Shown here: positions 8,218 through 15,977 of the stretch, piece after piece
Layout of the letters: the number at the start of each line of letters is the position of its first letter
How positions within the stretch are numbered: position 1 is the first letter of the stretch
Source: Acidobacteriota bacterium
GTDB taxonomy: Bacteria > Acidobacteriota > Terriglobia > Bryobacterales > Bryobacteraceae
DNA: 41,013 nucleotides
Assembly (NCBI GenBank): GCA_018268935.1
Contig: JAFDVS010000080.1
Location: forward strand, 32,499 to 73,511
Reading direction: 5' to 3'
The notes under the pieces: model-generated
Databases searched by the model: none
What the model was told of the DNA's origin: nothing
What the model saw: the letters and a program-made list of their open reading frames with translations, nothing else
Position numbers and translations under genes: made by a program

Positions 8218-8647
8218 CAAACCACTCCTCCGCATGGCCCGCCCAATTCACCCGCCCTCCCATTAAAGACCAGCACCTCGGGTTACAAGCTGTTGATTCC
8301 TCCTCGTGGCGCAGGCGGTTTCGCCTGCGATTCGCGCTCTCCCTATCCACCGGATCCTGCTCGACGAATTCCTTCGATTCCTTCAGCAGCCTCGCGCCGT
8401 ACCCAACCGGAGTGTGCCAGCCGCTGCCCGGAATCACCACAATGCCATATCCGTTCAGCAGCGCCAGGCCGGAGTGCATCCCAAAGATCACACTGGACTC
8501 CAAAGGCCCCGCCGCAACCAGAGAGAAGCATCCGAAAAAGCCCAGAATTGCCAGGGAAGCCATGCAGATAGCGTATTCCAACCGTAGCGCCAAAACCAGC
8601 GCCGTGGATGGGTGAAATGCCCCGAACGGGATACGCAGGAGATGCAT
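8198..8647 (-). pseudogene. Possible remnant of a hydrolase-like gene, broken by a palindrome
   Basis: The 543 bp between the GH113-like gene and korA contain a 149-codon minus-strand frame with gene-like codon use. Its parts look like pieces of a real protein: a hydrophobic segment, then YGIVVIPGSGWHTPVGYG and ARLLKESKEFVEQDPVDRE, and at the end NWAGHAEEWFDAHLRK. The region between (8305-8335) translates as an Arg-rich run because it holds the perfect palindrome at 8310-8329. Just before the end another frame reads PEVLVFNGR, which would join well to the final block. This suggests a decayed alpha/beta-hydrolase-like gene with an inserted repeat and a frameshift. I do not recognise the family with certainty, and it may be an unusual intact gene. 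The last 20 nt overlap the GH113-like gene. Confidence 0.35.
8310..8329. repeat. Perfect palindrome, 8-bp arms and 4-nt loop
   Basis: CGCAGGCG, loop gttt, CGCCTGCG: a perfect hairpin on either strand. Its look is that of a REP-type mobile palindrome. It lies inside the probable gene remnant and separates its two protein-like parts. No second copy was noticed in this window. Confidence 0.7.
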
Positions 8648-8760
8648 GGGATCGCCTTCCCCTCCCCCAACTCACCCCAAAACCAATGATTCCAAGAATT
8701 GGCATTCCAGTTGCACGCAGAGTGGCCGAGTCTTCTTTAGAGGGAAATCCTGACAAGGCC

Positions 8761-10650
8761 ATGAAGCCGGCAATCGCAGAGAACGAACCCGTGTCCGTGA
8801 GCCGGACACCACGTCAAATCGAACAGCATATCGTCGAGATCGTCAGCGATTCCGGCGAAGGCGCCCAAACCTGCGGCCAGATGTTTGCCTCGTTGTGCGC
8901 GCGAAGCGGCAACGGCATCTGGACAGTGGAGATCATCCCCGCCGAAATCGAGCCCCCCGCTCGATCGCGTGCCGGCGCCAGCGGCTACCGCATCCGCCTC
9001 GGCTCAAAGCCGGTCAGCAACGCCGGCGATACCGCCGATATCGTCGTCGCCTTCAACGAACAGGTGCTCTACAGCCGCATCGACACGAAAGCGCTGCGCC
9101 CCGGCACCATCGTCTATCTCGATCAATCCTGGGCCGAACATCAGGCCGAAGATATCCGCATCAAATATGCCGAAGCGGTGAAGGATTTCGACAAACTCGG
9201 CTATATCGTCGTCGAAATCCCCATCGAGCGCGAGTGCCTCAAACACACCGACGATGCGCGCCGGGGAAAAAATATGTGGGTCCTCGGCCTCCTCTGCGCC
9301 CTCTACGACCTCGACATGGAAATGGTCCGCGGCGATATCGCCAAACGTTTCGCCAAGAAAGGCGAAGGCGTCATCCGTAAGAATGTGCTCCTGCTCGAAG
9401 ACGGCTACAGTTGGGCCGTCCAGCACACCGCGGAGCGTTTCCACATCCCCGCGCAAAAATCCTCCCAACCCATGGTGGTCATGAACGGCAACCAGGCAAT
9501 CGGCCTCGGTGTGATGGCCGCGGGCATGGAAATGTGCGCCATGTACCCCATCACCCCCGCAACTTCCGCCTCGCACTTCCTCGCCTCCGCCTTCGATCAG
9601 GTCGGCGGCTTCGTGCACCAGGCCGAAGATGAGATCGCTGCCATCGGCTTCGCCATCGGCGCATCCTACGCGGGCAAAACCGCGGTCACCATCACCTCCG
9701 GCCCCGGCCTCGCGCTGAAAACTGAGTTCATCGGCTTGGCCGTAATGGCCGAAGTGCCACTGGTCATCGTCGTCGTCCAGCGCGGCGGCCCCTCCACCGG
9801 CCTCCCCACGAAGATTGAACAAGGCGATCTCCTCGCCGCGCTCTACGCCTCACCCGGCGATAGCCCGAAGATCATCCTCGCCCCGGCCACCATCGAAGAG
9901 TGCTTCCACTTCATGATCCTCGCCCGCAATCTGGCCGAAGAGTTCCGCGGGCCGGTGATGGTGTTGACCGATGCCAATCTGGCCACCGGGCAGCAGCCCT
10001 TCCTCCGCCCCAAGTGCAGCGAAGCCTGGTTCGCCCCGCCCATCGATCAATCCGATTGGGATCGCGAGATTCCGCCCTTTGCCTGGGATGGCGAAACCGG
10101 CCTTTCCCGCCGTGCCATTCCCGGCCAGCGTGGCGGCGAGCATGTCGTCACCGGCCTCGCCCACGACCGCGCCAGCCATGTCGCCTATGAATCGGCCATC
10201 AACCAGCAGGCCATGGAGATGCGCAGCCGTAAACTCGCCGTGTTCCAAAGCTCGTTGAAACCGCCCGTGGTGCATGGCGACCCCGAAGGAGATTTGTTGG
10301 TGGTGGGATGGGGGTCTACTCTGGGGGCGATTGAGGAAGCCGTAGACAGGCTGCGCGCCGATGGACATCGTGTTTCCAGCCTGCATATGCGCTTCCTCTC
10401 GCCCTTTGAGCCCGGCCTCAAACAGATTTTTGCCCGCTTCCGCAACGTCATGACGGTCGAGATCAACTACAGCGACGAAGCCGGCAAACCCTACATCAAT
10501 GAGGATTCGCGCCGCTACGCCCAACTGGCCATGCTGCTCCGCGCACGCACGCTGATGGATATCGACTCCTGGTCACGTGTACCCGGCAGCCCGTTGCCTC
10601 CGGGCATGATCGAGCAGGAACTGCGCCGCAGACTGGCGGGAAAGGGATAA
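8761..10650 (+). CDS. korA: 2-oxoacid:ferredoxin oxidoreductase, fused gamma-alpha subunit
   Basis: A 629-residue subunit of a 2-oxoacid:ferredoxin oxidoreductase, which decarboxylates a 2-oxoacid (2-oxoglutarate in the nearest family) to the acyl-CoA and reduces ferredoxin, or runs in reverse to fix CO2. Residues about 20-225 are the gamma domain (IVEIVSDSGEGAQTCGQMFASLCARSG). Residues about 240-620 are the alpha domain, with the pyrimidine-binding motif MYPITPATSASHFLA (about 261-275), HQAEDEIAAIGFAIGASYAG and the CoA-side part GDLLVVGWGSTLGAIEEAVDRLR. The start at 8761 leaves out an upstream extension without similarity. korB follows after 12 nt, so the pair is cotranscribed and forms one complex in the cytoplasm. 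Substrate choice among 2-oxoacids is not proven. Confidence 0.93.
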   Translation: MKPAIAENEPVSVSRTPRQIEQHIVEIVSDSGEGAQTCGQMFASLCARSGNGIWTVEIIPAEIEPPARSRAGASGYRIRLGSKPVSNAGDTADIVVAFNEQVLYSRIDTKALRPGTIVYLDQSWAEHQAEDIRIKYAEAVKDFDKLGYIVVEIPIERECLKHTDDARRGKNMWVLGLLCALYDLDMEMVRGDIAKRFAKKGEGVIRKNVLLLEDGYSWAVQHTAERFHIPAQKSSQPMVVMNGNQAIGLGVMAAGMEMCAMYPITPATSASHFLASAFDQVGGFVHQAEDEIAAIGFAIGASYAGKTAVTITSGPGLALKTEFIGLAVMAEVPLVIVVVQRGGPSTGLPTKIEQGDLLAALYASPGDSPKIILAPATIEECFHFMILARNLAEEFRGPVMVLTDANLATGQQPFLRPKCSEAWFAPPIDQSDWDREIPPFAWDGETGLSRRAIPGQRGGEHVVTGLAHDRASHVAYESAINQQAMEMRSRKLAVFQSSLKPPVVHGDPEGDLLVVGWGSTLGAIEEAVDRLRADGHRVSSLHMRFLSPFEPGLKQIFARFRNVMTVEINYSDEAGKPYINEDSRRYAQLAMLLRARTLMDIDSWSRVPGSPLPPGMIEQELRRRLAGKG

Positions 10651-10662
10651 GGGGAACACGCC

Positions 10663-11616
10663 ATGCAGGGATTGAAAAAGGATTGGGAAGTCGAAGCGAC
10701 GCCGCGCGAATGCTCGCTCGAAGATTACATGGGCGCTGAGCCGCGCTGGTGCCCCGGTTGCGGCGATCACTCCGTGTTGGGCGCAGTACAGCGCCTCGCC
10801 CGCGATCAGCAACTCCAGCCCGAACGCACCGTCGTGGTCTCCGGCATCGGCTGCTCCAGCCGCTTCCCCCACTACATGAAAACCTACGGCTTCCACGGCC
10901 TCCATGGGCGCGCTTTCCCGCTCGCTTGTGGCGTCCGAAGCCGCCGCCCCGACCTCGATATCTTCGTCGTCACCGGCGATGGCGATTGTTGCGCCATCGG
11001 CACCGCCCACTGGATTCATGCCATCCGCTACAACATGGATCTCACCGTGCTGCTGCTCGACAACAACATCTACGGGTTGACGAAAATGCAGACGTCGCCC
11101 ACCACGCGCCCCGGCGAGCGCTCCAACACTCACCCCAAGGGCTCGGTCCTGCCGGCCCTCAATCCCATCCAGGTCACCCTTGGCATCGAAAACGCCAGTT
11201 TCGTCGCGCAAACCATCGACTGGCATCCCCCCCACCTTTACGCCACCATCAAAGCCGCCCACGCCCATCGCGGACTCTCCTTTGTCCGCGTCTATCAGCG
11301 CTGCCCGCACTACACATCCCACATCTTCGCCCCGGCCCAGGCAGACTCCGCACGGGTAACGGTGATGACGCATCCCGACGGCATCCAGGCCGACGAGGCC
11401 GCGATGAAGCTCTTCCCGCACAAGGTGGTCCACGATCCATCGAACCTCGAGGAGGCGCGTAAATTGGCCAAAGACGATGAGGCCTTCGTCATCGGGCTGT
11501 TCTACAAATCGGACGATTGCGCCCGCTATGATCAGGCCACCTCGCAGGGCATCGGCATGACAAGCATGGAAAAGCTCAACGCCATGGAACGCGCGCTCGA
11601 CCGCTTCGCCTTGTAG
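10663..11616 (+). CDS. korB: 2-oxoacid:ferredoxin oxidoreductase, beta (TPP) subunit
   Basis: A 317-residue thiamine-diphosphate subunit that partners KorA. Cys30 and Cys33 (RWCPGCGDHSVLG), Cys64 (GIGCSSRFPHY) and Cys214 (VYQRCPHY) are placed as the ligands of the proximal 4Fe-4S cluster in this family. The TPP/Mg site is GDGD (105-108) with NNIYGLTKMQTSPTT (134-148). TGQ-type spacing and length are normal for the KorB/OorB class. The start ATG follows an AAGGGG-type ribosome binding site at the end of korA. It is 9 nt upstream of the third gene of the set, which ends with its own Fe-S domain and could take the electrons. Confidence 0.94.
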   Translation: MQGLKKDWEVEATPRECSLEDYMGAEPRWCPGCGDHSVLGAVQRLARDQQLQPERTVVVSGIGCSSRFPHYMKTYGFHGLHGRAFPLACGVRSRRPDLDIFVVTGDGDCCAIGTAHWIHAIRYNMDLTVLLLDNNIYGLTKMQTSPTTRPGERSNTHPKGSVLPALNPIQVTLGIENASFVAQTIDWHPPHLYATIKAAHAHRGLSFVRVYQRCPHYTSHIFAPAQADSARVTVMTHPDGIQADEAAMKLFPHKVVHDPSNLEEARKLAKDDEAFVIGLFYKSDDCARYDQATSQGIGMTSMEKLNAMERALDRFAL

Positions 11617-11625
11617 GAGATCATC

Positions 11626-13485
11626 ATGCCGGTATCCGTAGAACAAAGCACGGCGGTTCGGGGAGGTTGGCGCGAACAGCTACGGGCATTTCACCTCACC
11701 GGACAAGGCCTGGAGGATTGCCGCACCATCCCCGTCCCCGTCGCCGAGGCCGACCCGCGCGCCGGAATGCTCGCCGAAACCTGCGGCCACATGCTCTATG
11801 AGGCGCGCTCCGCGGCGCGGAATGCGTTTCTCTCCACCGTGGCGCGCGAAAAAGCAAGGCTCGAAGATCTGCTGCGCATGGACGATAGCCATTCCGCCGC
11901 CTCCGTCACCAGCGAATCTCTGTCTTCGGCCCTCGGCGCCGAAGGCAGTCTCTTCCTCGATCCGGCTGCGCTCGCTTCGGCACTGCGCCGTCCGCAACGC
12001 CCGAAGGGCATGGCCCAGGTCCGGCGCGAGTTGATCGAGTGGGCCCGCCACACGCTCGAAGACTACCTTAACGTGGCCCGTGGCGGTGCACCGTTTCACA
12101 TTGTCGCCGTGGTCGGTGACGACCCCTTCGGGCCCGCCATGCAGTTTGACGAAGCCCTCCTCCAGAACATGAGCGAAGTCCAGCGCGCCCTGCGCGTCGC
12201 TCACCTTGAATGCGACAGTCACGAAGACGCCACCCTCCATCAGGAAGCCTTGAACCGTGTCACCTGGCGCTCGGCCAAGCCCGATGATCTGCTCGCCATG
12301 CCGCCCGTGCTTGCGCTCGATAGCGCCGCCCTCGCCTCCGGCCCCCACATGGCGTCGCTCGTTCGCCTGATGCGATCCGGCCGCCCCGTGGTCGCCCTCG
12401 CCATCGGCGACGCCGAGGACTTCGCCACCTTCGATTTCGGCTATCAATGCCTCGGCTTTCGAGAAGCCTGCGTGCTGCAAAGCTCGCTCGATCAGTGGGA
12501 CCATGCCGCCGCCCACCTGCCGCAAATCGCCCTCCAAACGCGGCCGGCAGCCGTCTTCCTCGATACCTCCGGAGCGCCCGTCGGACACGAACTGTTCGCT
12601 TCCTGCGCCTTCCCCCACTTCTTCTACAATCCTGCCAGTGGCGCCAGTTGGAAAGATCGCTTCTCTCTCCTGCTTCCCGCGGACCAACCCGCCAGCGCGG
12701 CCAGCGCGGCGCTCCATAGTGAGAGTTGGCGCAGCCACTTCCGCCTCATTCCCTCCGGCGGCTGGGAAGAAGAGCAACTCGAAATCGGCGAATACCTGGC
12801 GCGCTACACGACAGAGGCCCCTCTCGCTATCCCCTATCTGGCCTTGCCCGCGGAAGATGGCGCTCCCATGCGCATCGCGCTCACTCGCGATCTCGCCGAT
12901 GCCTGCCGTGACCGGATCCTCGCCTGGCGTCTCCTTGAAGAACTCGCCGGCATCCATAACGCTTATGTCGAATCGGCCACCGCCCAACTGCGCCAGGAAT
13001 TGGGAACAAGCTCGGTGAAGGACGAGGCGGCGCTGGTGGAACGCGTCAAAATCGAAACCGTGCAGAAGCTGGTCTCGGTGTTGATGAGTTCCCAGCCATT
13101 GCCGGCCGGGTCGCTCACAGCGGCGCTCTTGCCGCCGTTGCCGGCGATGATGGCCCCCGCGCCGCCTTCCGCGCCTCAGCCCCCTCAGCAACAAGCCGCC
13201 TCGGTAGCGGCGCCGGAGGCACAGCCCGAAGCCGCCTCCGAAGACCCTTACATCGATTCGTTTCTCTGCACCAGTTGTAACGACTGCATGAAAGTCAATC
13301 AGCTCGTCTTTGCCTACGATGGCAACAAGCAGGCGTATATCGCCGACGCCAAGGCCGGCACGTTCGCGGAACTGGTGAAAGCGGCCGAAGGATGCCCCGC
13401 AAAATGCATCCATCCGGGCAAACCGCGCCCCGATGATACCTCGGCCACCCCACAAGTGTTAGCTCGGGCGGCGAAGTTGGGATAG
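11626..13485 (+). CDS. Large Kor-linked protein with C-terminal ferredoxin-type domain
   Basis: A 619-residue protein translated 9 nt after korB with a good AGGAG site. The last 80 residues are recognisable: FLCTSCNDCMKVN with Cys548, Cys551, Cys554 and a later CPAKC (Cys590, Cys594), a single 4Fe-4S ferredoxin-like domain. Before it is a Pro/Ala/Gln-rich linker (about 500-535). The first 500 residues are soluble, mixed alpha/beta, and I cannot assign them to a family; repeated patterns such as PVVALAIGDAEDFATF and RPAAVFLDTSGAPVGHELFASCAF suggest Rossmann-like folding. No TPP or CoA motif is seen. Its place in the korAB transcript suggests it receives electrons from KorB or docks ferredoxin to the complex; that is inference. 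No membrane segments are visible. Confidence 0.8.
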   Translation: MPVSVEQSTAVRGGWREQLRAFHLTGQGLEDCRTIPVPVAEADPRAGMLAETCGHMLYEARSAARNAFLSTVAREKARLEDLLRMDDSHSAASVTSESLSSALGAEGSLFLDPAALASALRRPQRPKGMAQVRRELIEWARHTLEDYLNVARGGAPFHIVAVVGDDPFGPAMQFDEALLQNMSEVQRALRVAHLECDSHEDATLHQEALNRVTWRSAKPDDLLAMPPVLALDSAALASGPHMASLVRLMRSGRPVVALAIGDAEDFATFDFGYQCLGFREACVLQSSLDQWDHAAAHLPQIALQTRPAAVFLDTSGAPVGHELFASCAFPHFFYNPASGASWKDRFSLLLPADQPASAASAALHSESWRSHFRLIPSGGWEEEQLEIGEYLARYTTEAPLAIPYLALPAEDGAPMRIALTRDLADACRDRILAWRLLEELAGIHNAYVESATAQLRQELGTSSVKDEAALVERVKIETVQKLVSVLMSSQPLPAGSLTAALLPPLPAMMAPAPPSAPQPPQQQAASVAAPEAQPEAASEDPYIDSFLCTSCNDCMKVNQLVFAYDGNKQAYIADAKAGTFAELVKAAEGCPAKCIHPGKPRPDDTSATPQVLARAAKLG

Positions 13486-13499
13486 AGGAGACTCATATC

Positions 13500-13559
13500 A
13501 TGTCTTTGGAGAGAGACCGCCAACTTGCCGCCCTTTTTTCGATCGTTCCAGGAAGGTAG
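13500..13559 (+). CDS. Possible 19-residue leader peptide
   Basis: A short frame (MSLERDRQLAALFSIVPGR) begins 14 nt after the large Fe-S protein gene, with GAGGAG about 10 nt before its ATG. It ends 6 nt before the 60-residue Cys/His protein, and the AGGAAGG that serves the next gene lies inside its last codons. It could be a coupling peptide or simply chance. No similarity is recognised. Confidence 0.3.
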   Translation: MSLERDRQLAALFSIVPGR

Positions 13560-13565
13560 ACCGCG

Positions 13566-13748
13566 ATGACCCCTGATACCGTTCCCAACCCCAATCCGCT
13601 TCACGACGCGGACCACGATCATGAGTCCTGCGAGGTCGAAGACTGCCAGGTCTGCATGCGCCTCACAATCCCTCAACACGTTGACAGTCACGGCACCAAG
13701 CTGGAGGATGAAGCCGGCATCGGGGAGTATGAATCGCTGGGCGGCTAA
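13566..13748 (+). CDS. 60-residue Cys/His small protein, copy 1
   Basis: A small soluble protein with no recognised family. The N-terminal third is acidic and His-rich (HDADHDHES). Then come Cys22-x4-Cys27-x2-Cys30, the block VCMRLTIPQHVDSHG (29-43, with His38 and His42) and a C-terminal KLED-AG-G-YE-LGG. Copy 2 at 15203-15385 has the same length, and residues 22-60 align with no gap (30 of 39 identical). Over VCMRLTIPQHVDSHG the two genes differ by eight silent changes and no amino-acid change, strong evidence that the frame is translated and selected. Three Cys and two His in fixed places suggest a metal or Fe-S site. An AGGAAGG site lies 9 nt before the ATG. The ion transporter gene follows after 48 nt. 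Confidence 0.8.
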   Translation: MTPDTVPNPNPLHDADHDHESCEVEDCQVCMRLTIPQHVDSHGTKLEDEAGIGEYESLGG

Positions 13749-13796
13749 CCAGCCTCGCCCAGCTACCTACAATCGCGTCTCGATTGGCAAAATAAT

Positions 13797-15131
13797 ATGG
13801 AAACTCACTCATCTCAGGTGATCTTTGGCTGGAGCGCCGCCGCTCTGGCCACCGTCATCTTTATCGCCGTTTATGCGCTCGTAATCGCCGAAAAACTCAA
13901 CCGCGCCATCCTCGCGCTCTTGGGCGCGGGCGCGCTTATTCTCTGCGGCGTCCTTACCCAGGAAGCTGCTTTGCGCGGCGTCGATTTCAACACCATCGGC
14001 CTGCTGTTAGGCATGATGCTGATCGTCAATATCACCGGACGCAGCGGCGTATTTCAGTACATCGCCATCTGGTCCGCAAAAAAAGTGAACGCACAGCCGC
14101 TTGGTGTGCTGATCATGCTCTCTTTGGTTACCGCCACACTTTCCGCCTTCCTCGACAACGTTACTACCGTACTCCTAATCGTCCCCGTTACCTTGCTCAT
14201 CACCGAAGAGTTGAAAGTCGAGCCTTACCCGTTCCTCATCTCCGAAGTCCTCAGCTCCAACATCGGCGGCACCGCCACCCTCATCGGCGATCCACCCAAC
14301 ATTATGATCGGCTCCGCGGTGGGCATTCCCTTCAATGCCTTCGTCAACAACCTCACCCCCGTCATCATCGTTGTGGAGTTCGCCACGGTGCTCGCCTTTG
14401 CTCTCGTCTGGAAGAAGAGCCTCGTCACTACCGAAGAAGCGCGCCGCCGCGTGATGGAGTTCAACGAAGCCGAGGCCATCAAGGACCATCGCCTCCTCAA
14501 ACAGTCTCTCTCCGTCATCGGCGTAGTGATTGTCTCCTTCATCCTCGCTCACTCCCTGCACCTGGAGCCGGCCACCATCGCCATGTTCGGCGCAGCCGTG
14601 CTGCTTTTCCTCGATAACTACCGCGAAGACGCCGACCACCAAACGAAGAAAGTACACGGCGCTTTTGCCGAAGCCGAATGGGTCACCCTGATCTTCTTCA
14701 TCGGTCTCTTCATCCTGGTGCACGGATTGGAATCTTCCGGAGTCATCCGTTGGATGGCCGAAAAACTCATGGCAGCCACCGGCGGCGACTTCAAGATCAC
14801 GGCCATTGCAATCCTCTGGTCCTCCGCCATCCTCAGTGCCTTCATCGACAACATTCCCTTTGTCGCCACCATGATCCCGATGATCAAATCGATGGCCCCC
14901 GCTTTCGGCGGCGCGGACGCTCTCATGCCCCTCTGGTGGGCGCTGTCTCTGGGCGCTTGTCTCGGAGGCAACGGAACGCTCATCGGCGCCTCGGCCAATC
15001 TGGTGGTTGCCGGCATCGCCGACCGGGCCGGGCACCCTATCCGTTTCATGCGCTACATGAAGTCGTGCTTCTTGATGATGATTATGTCCATCATCATTAG
15101 CCACATCTATCTCTATTTCCGATATCTGTAG
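13797..15131 (+). CDS. ArsB/NhaD superfamily ion transporter, copy 1
   Basis: A 444-residue polytopic membrane protein of the ion transporter superfamily that holds ArsB, NhaD, the P protein and SLC13-like carriers. About eleven to twelve hydrophobic segments are visible, in two inverted halves. Signatures include FLDNVTTVLLIVPVTLLITEEL, SNIGGTATLIGDPPNIMIGSA and, in the second half, AFIDNIPFVATMIPMIKS and GGNGTLIGASANLVVAGI; the paired DN-T and G-T-IG-PPN/SAN motifs form the substrate site in relatives. No arsenic genes are near, so Na+/H+ exchange or transport of another anion is more likely than arsenite export. A near twin is at 15967-17313. Like its twin it is preceded by the 60-residue Cys/His protein. 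No strong ribosome binding site was seen. Confidence 0.9.
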   Translation: METHSSQVIFGWSAAALATVIFIAVYALVIAEKLNRAILALLGAGALILCGVLTQEAALRGVDFNTIGLLLGMMLIVNITGRSGVFQYIAIWSAKKVNAQPLGVLIMLSLVTATLSAFLDNVTTVLLIVPVTLLITEELKVEPYPFLISEVLSSNIGGTATLIGDPPNIMIGSAVGIPFNAFVNNLTPVIIVVEFATVLAFALVWKKSLVTTEEARRRVMEFNEAEAIKDHRLLKQSLSVIGVVIVSFILAHSLHLEPATIAMFGAAVLLFLDNYREDADHQTKKVHGAFAEAEWVTLIFFIGLFILVHGLESSGVIRWMAEKLMAATGGDFKITAIAILWSSAILSAFIDNIPFVATMIPMIKSMAPAFGGADALMPLWWALSLGACLGGNGTLIGASANLVVAGIADRAGHPIRFMRYMKSCFLMMIMSIIISHIYLYFRYL

Positions 15132-15145
15132 CTGCGTTTTTCCCC

Positions 15146-15174
15146 TTGGGCTTAGCCGTGTTCCGGTCTATACT
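15146..15174 (+). promoter_or_regulatory. Likely sigma70 promoter of small protein 2 / CBS / transporter 2
   Basis: TTGGGC (15146-15151), 17 nt, TATACT (15169-15174). The -10 box matches five of six consensus bases, the -35 only three. It lies between transporter 1 and the second small protein gene, which suggests that the second unit can be expressed on its own. Confidence 0.5.
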
Positions 15175-15202
15175 GTGAACGCAGCGCGAAGGAGAAGCAT
15201 CC

Positions 15203-15385
15203 ATGATCGATTCCGTTCGTCCTGGACTGACCCTCAAAGCCCCGGCCTTCATCGAGCATGAAGGCTGCACCGATGACGACTGCCTGGTATGTATGCGGCT
15301 CACCATCCCGCAACACGTCGACAGTCATGGAAGCAAATTGGAGGACCTCGCCGGCACCGGCGACTACGAGGTGCTGGGCGGCTGA
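15203..15385 (+). CDS. 60-residue Cys/His small protein, copy 2
   Basis: Paralogue of the protein at 13566-13748, equal in length. The N-terminal 21 residues differ, apart from an HE pair just before the first Cys. From Cys22 on the alignment has no gap: Cys22-x4-Cys27-x2-Cys30, VCMRLTIPQHVDSHG with His38 and His42, then KLED-AG-G-YE-LGG at the C-terminus. AAGGAG lies 8 nt before the ATG, so translation should be strong. It has its own likely promoter at 15146-15174 and is followed after 9 nt by the CBS-pair protein, then by transporter 2. The repeated pairing of this family with the same transporter type suggests a regulator, metal sensor or electron-carrying partner of the transporter; nothing in the sequence decides among these. 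Confidence 0.82.
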   Translation: MIDSVRPGLTLKAPAFIEHEGCTDDDCLVCMRLTIPQHVDSHGSKLEDLAGTGDYEVLGG

Positions 15386-15394
15386 TCAAGCCCA

Positions 15395-15847
15395 ATGAAC
15401 GTTAGCACTATCATGAATGCCAGTCCCGTAACGATCTCCGTTACGGAGACCTTCGGAAACGCGTTGCGTCTGATGGAGGAGCGGCGCGTCCATGCCCTTC
15501 CCGTCGTCGACGCCGCCGGTGTCTACAAGGGCACCTTCGATTTCGCCGACATCTGGAAGACGCTCCTCCCCAAGGCAGCCCTCCTCGGGATGGACTCCCT
15601 CACCGACCTCTCCTTCGTCTCCGACGCCCAGGAGATACTCCGCGAGAAACTCGCTGGCGCCGGCAGCCGCCCCGTATCCGAGTTCCTCGACCGTCGCGTC
15701 GAACCCGTGCATCCCGACACGCCGGTGAAAGAGGCCATCCTCCTGTTCTACCGCCTGGACGAAGATATCCCCGTCGTCGAGCGAGGCACCAATCGCCTGG
15801 CAGGAATCGTTACTCCCTGGGAAATCCTCAACGCCCTGCGCGACTAA
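15395..15847 (+). CDS. CBS-domain pair protein
   Basis: A 150-residue soluble protein made of two CBS motifs and nothing else. The first (about 1-60) reads STIMNASPVTISVTETFGNALRLMEE then RVHALPVVDAAGVYKGTF; the second (about 90-150) reads FLDRRVEPVHPDTPVKEAILL then EDIPVVERGTNRLAGIVTPWEILNAL. CBS pairs bind AMP, ATP or related ligands and often control transporters. Here the gene sits between the second Cys/His small protein and transporter 2, so control of that transporter by cell energy state is a fair guess. The first transporter unit has no CBS gene. Start chosen at the first ATG, 9 nt after the previous stop; its ribosome binding site is weak. Confidence 0.88.
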   Translation: MNVSTIMNASPVTISVTETFGNALRLMEERRVHALPVVDAAGVYKGTFDFADIWKTLLPKAALLGMDSLTDLSFVSDAQEILREKLAGAGSRPVSEFLDRRVEPVHPDTPVKEAILLFYRLDEDIPVVERGTNRLAGIVTPWEILNALRD

Positions 15848-15855
15848 AGCAGCTA

Positions 15856-15977
15856 CTGAGCCGCGCGCGCAACGGTCTGTGAAAAACCTGTGGGCTAGAC
15901 TTCAGTCCGCCGTTTCAGAGCCGCGCGCGTGAGCAAGCGGTCTTCTCCCGTTTCAGAGCCGCGCGCGTGAGCGGGCT
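15856..15977. repeat. Cluster of three GAGCCGCGCGCG-type repeats
   Basis: Three copies lie in tandem between the CBS gene and transporter 2. Copy A is at 15856-15890 and ends with GTCTGTGAAAAACCTG. Copy B (15911-15942) and copy C (15949-15977) share CGTTTCAGAGCCGCGCGCGT plus GAGC exactly and are linked by tcttctcccg. The same core occurs at 20038, 23389 and 40971, so it is a dispersed family. The GTG start at 15967 for transporter 2 lies inside copy C. Confidence 0.85.

Noticed and set aside
11680..13455. A 591-codon minus-strand frame opposite the Kor-linked Fe-S protein gene
   Set aside because: It is the antisense shadow of a high-GC gene: composition is Gly/Arg/His-rich with no family motif, and the plus-strand gene has a ribosome binding site, ferredoxin motif and operon position.
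14175..15104. A 309-codon minus-strand frame inside transporter 1
   Set aside because: Antisense shadow rich in Asp, Glu, His and Gly; the same shadow appears opposite transporter 2, as expected from shared sequence.
15856..15977. CRISPR array
   Set aside because: The repeated units are few, unevenly spaced, without variable spacers of constant length, and the same core is scattered singly over the window; no cas genes.
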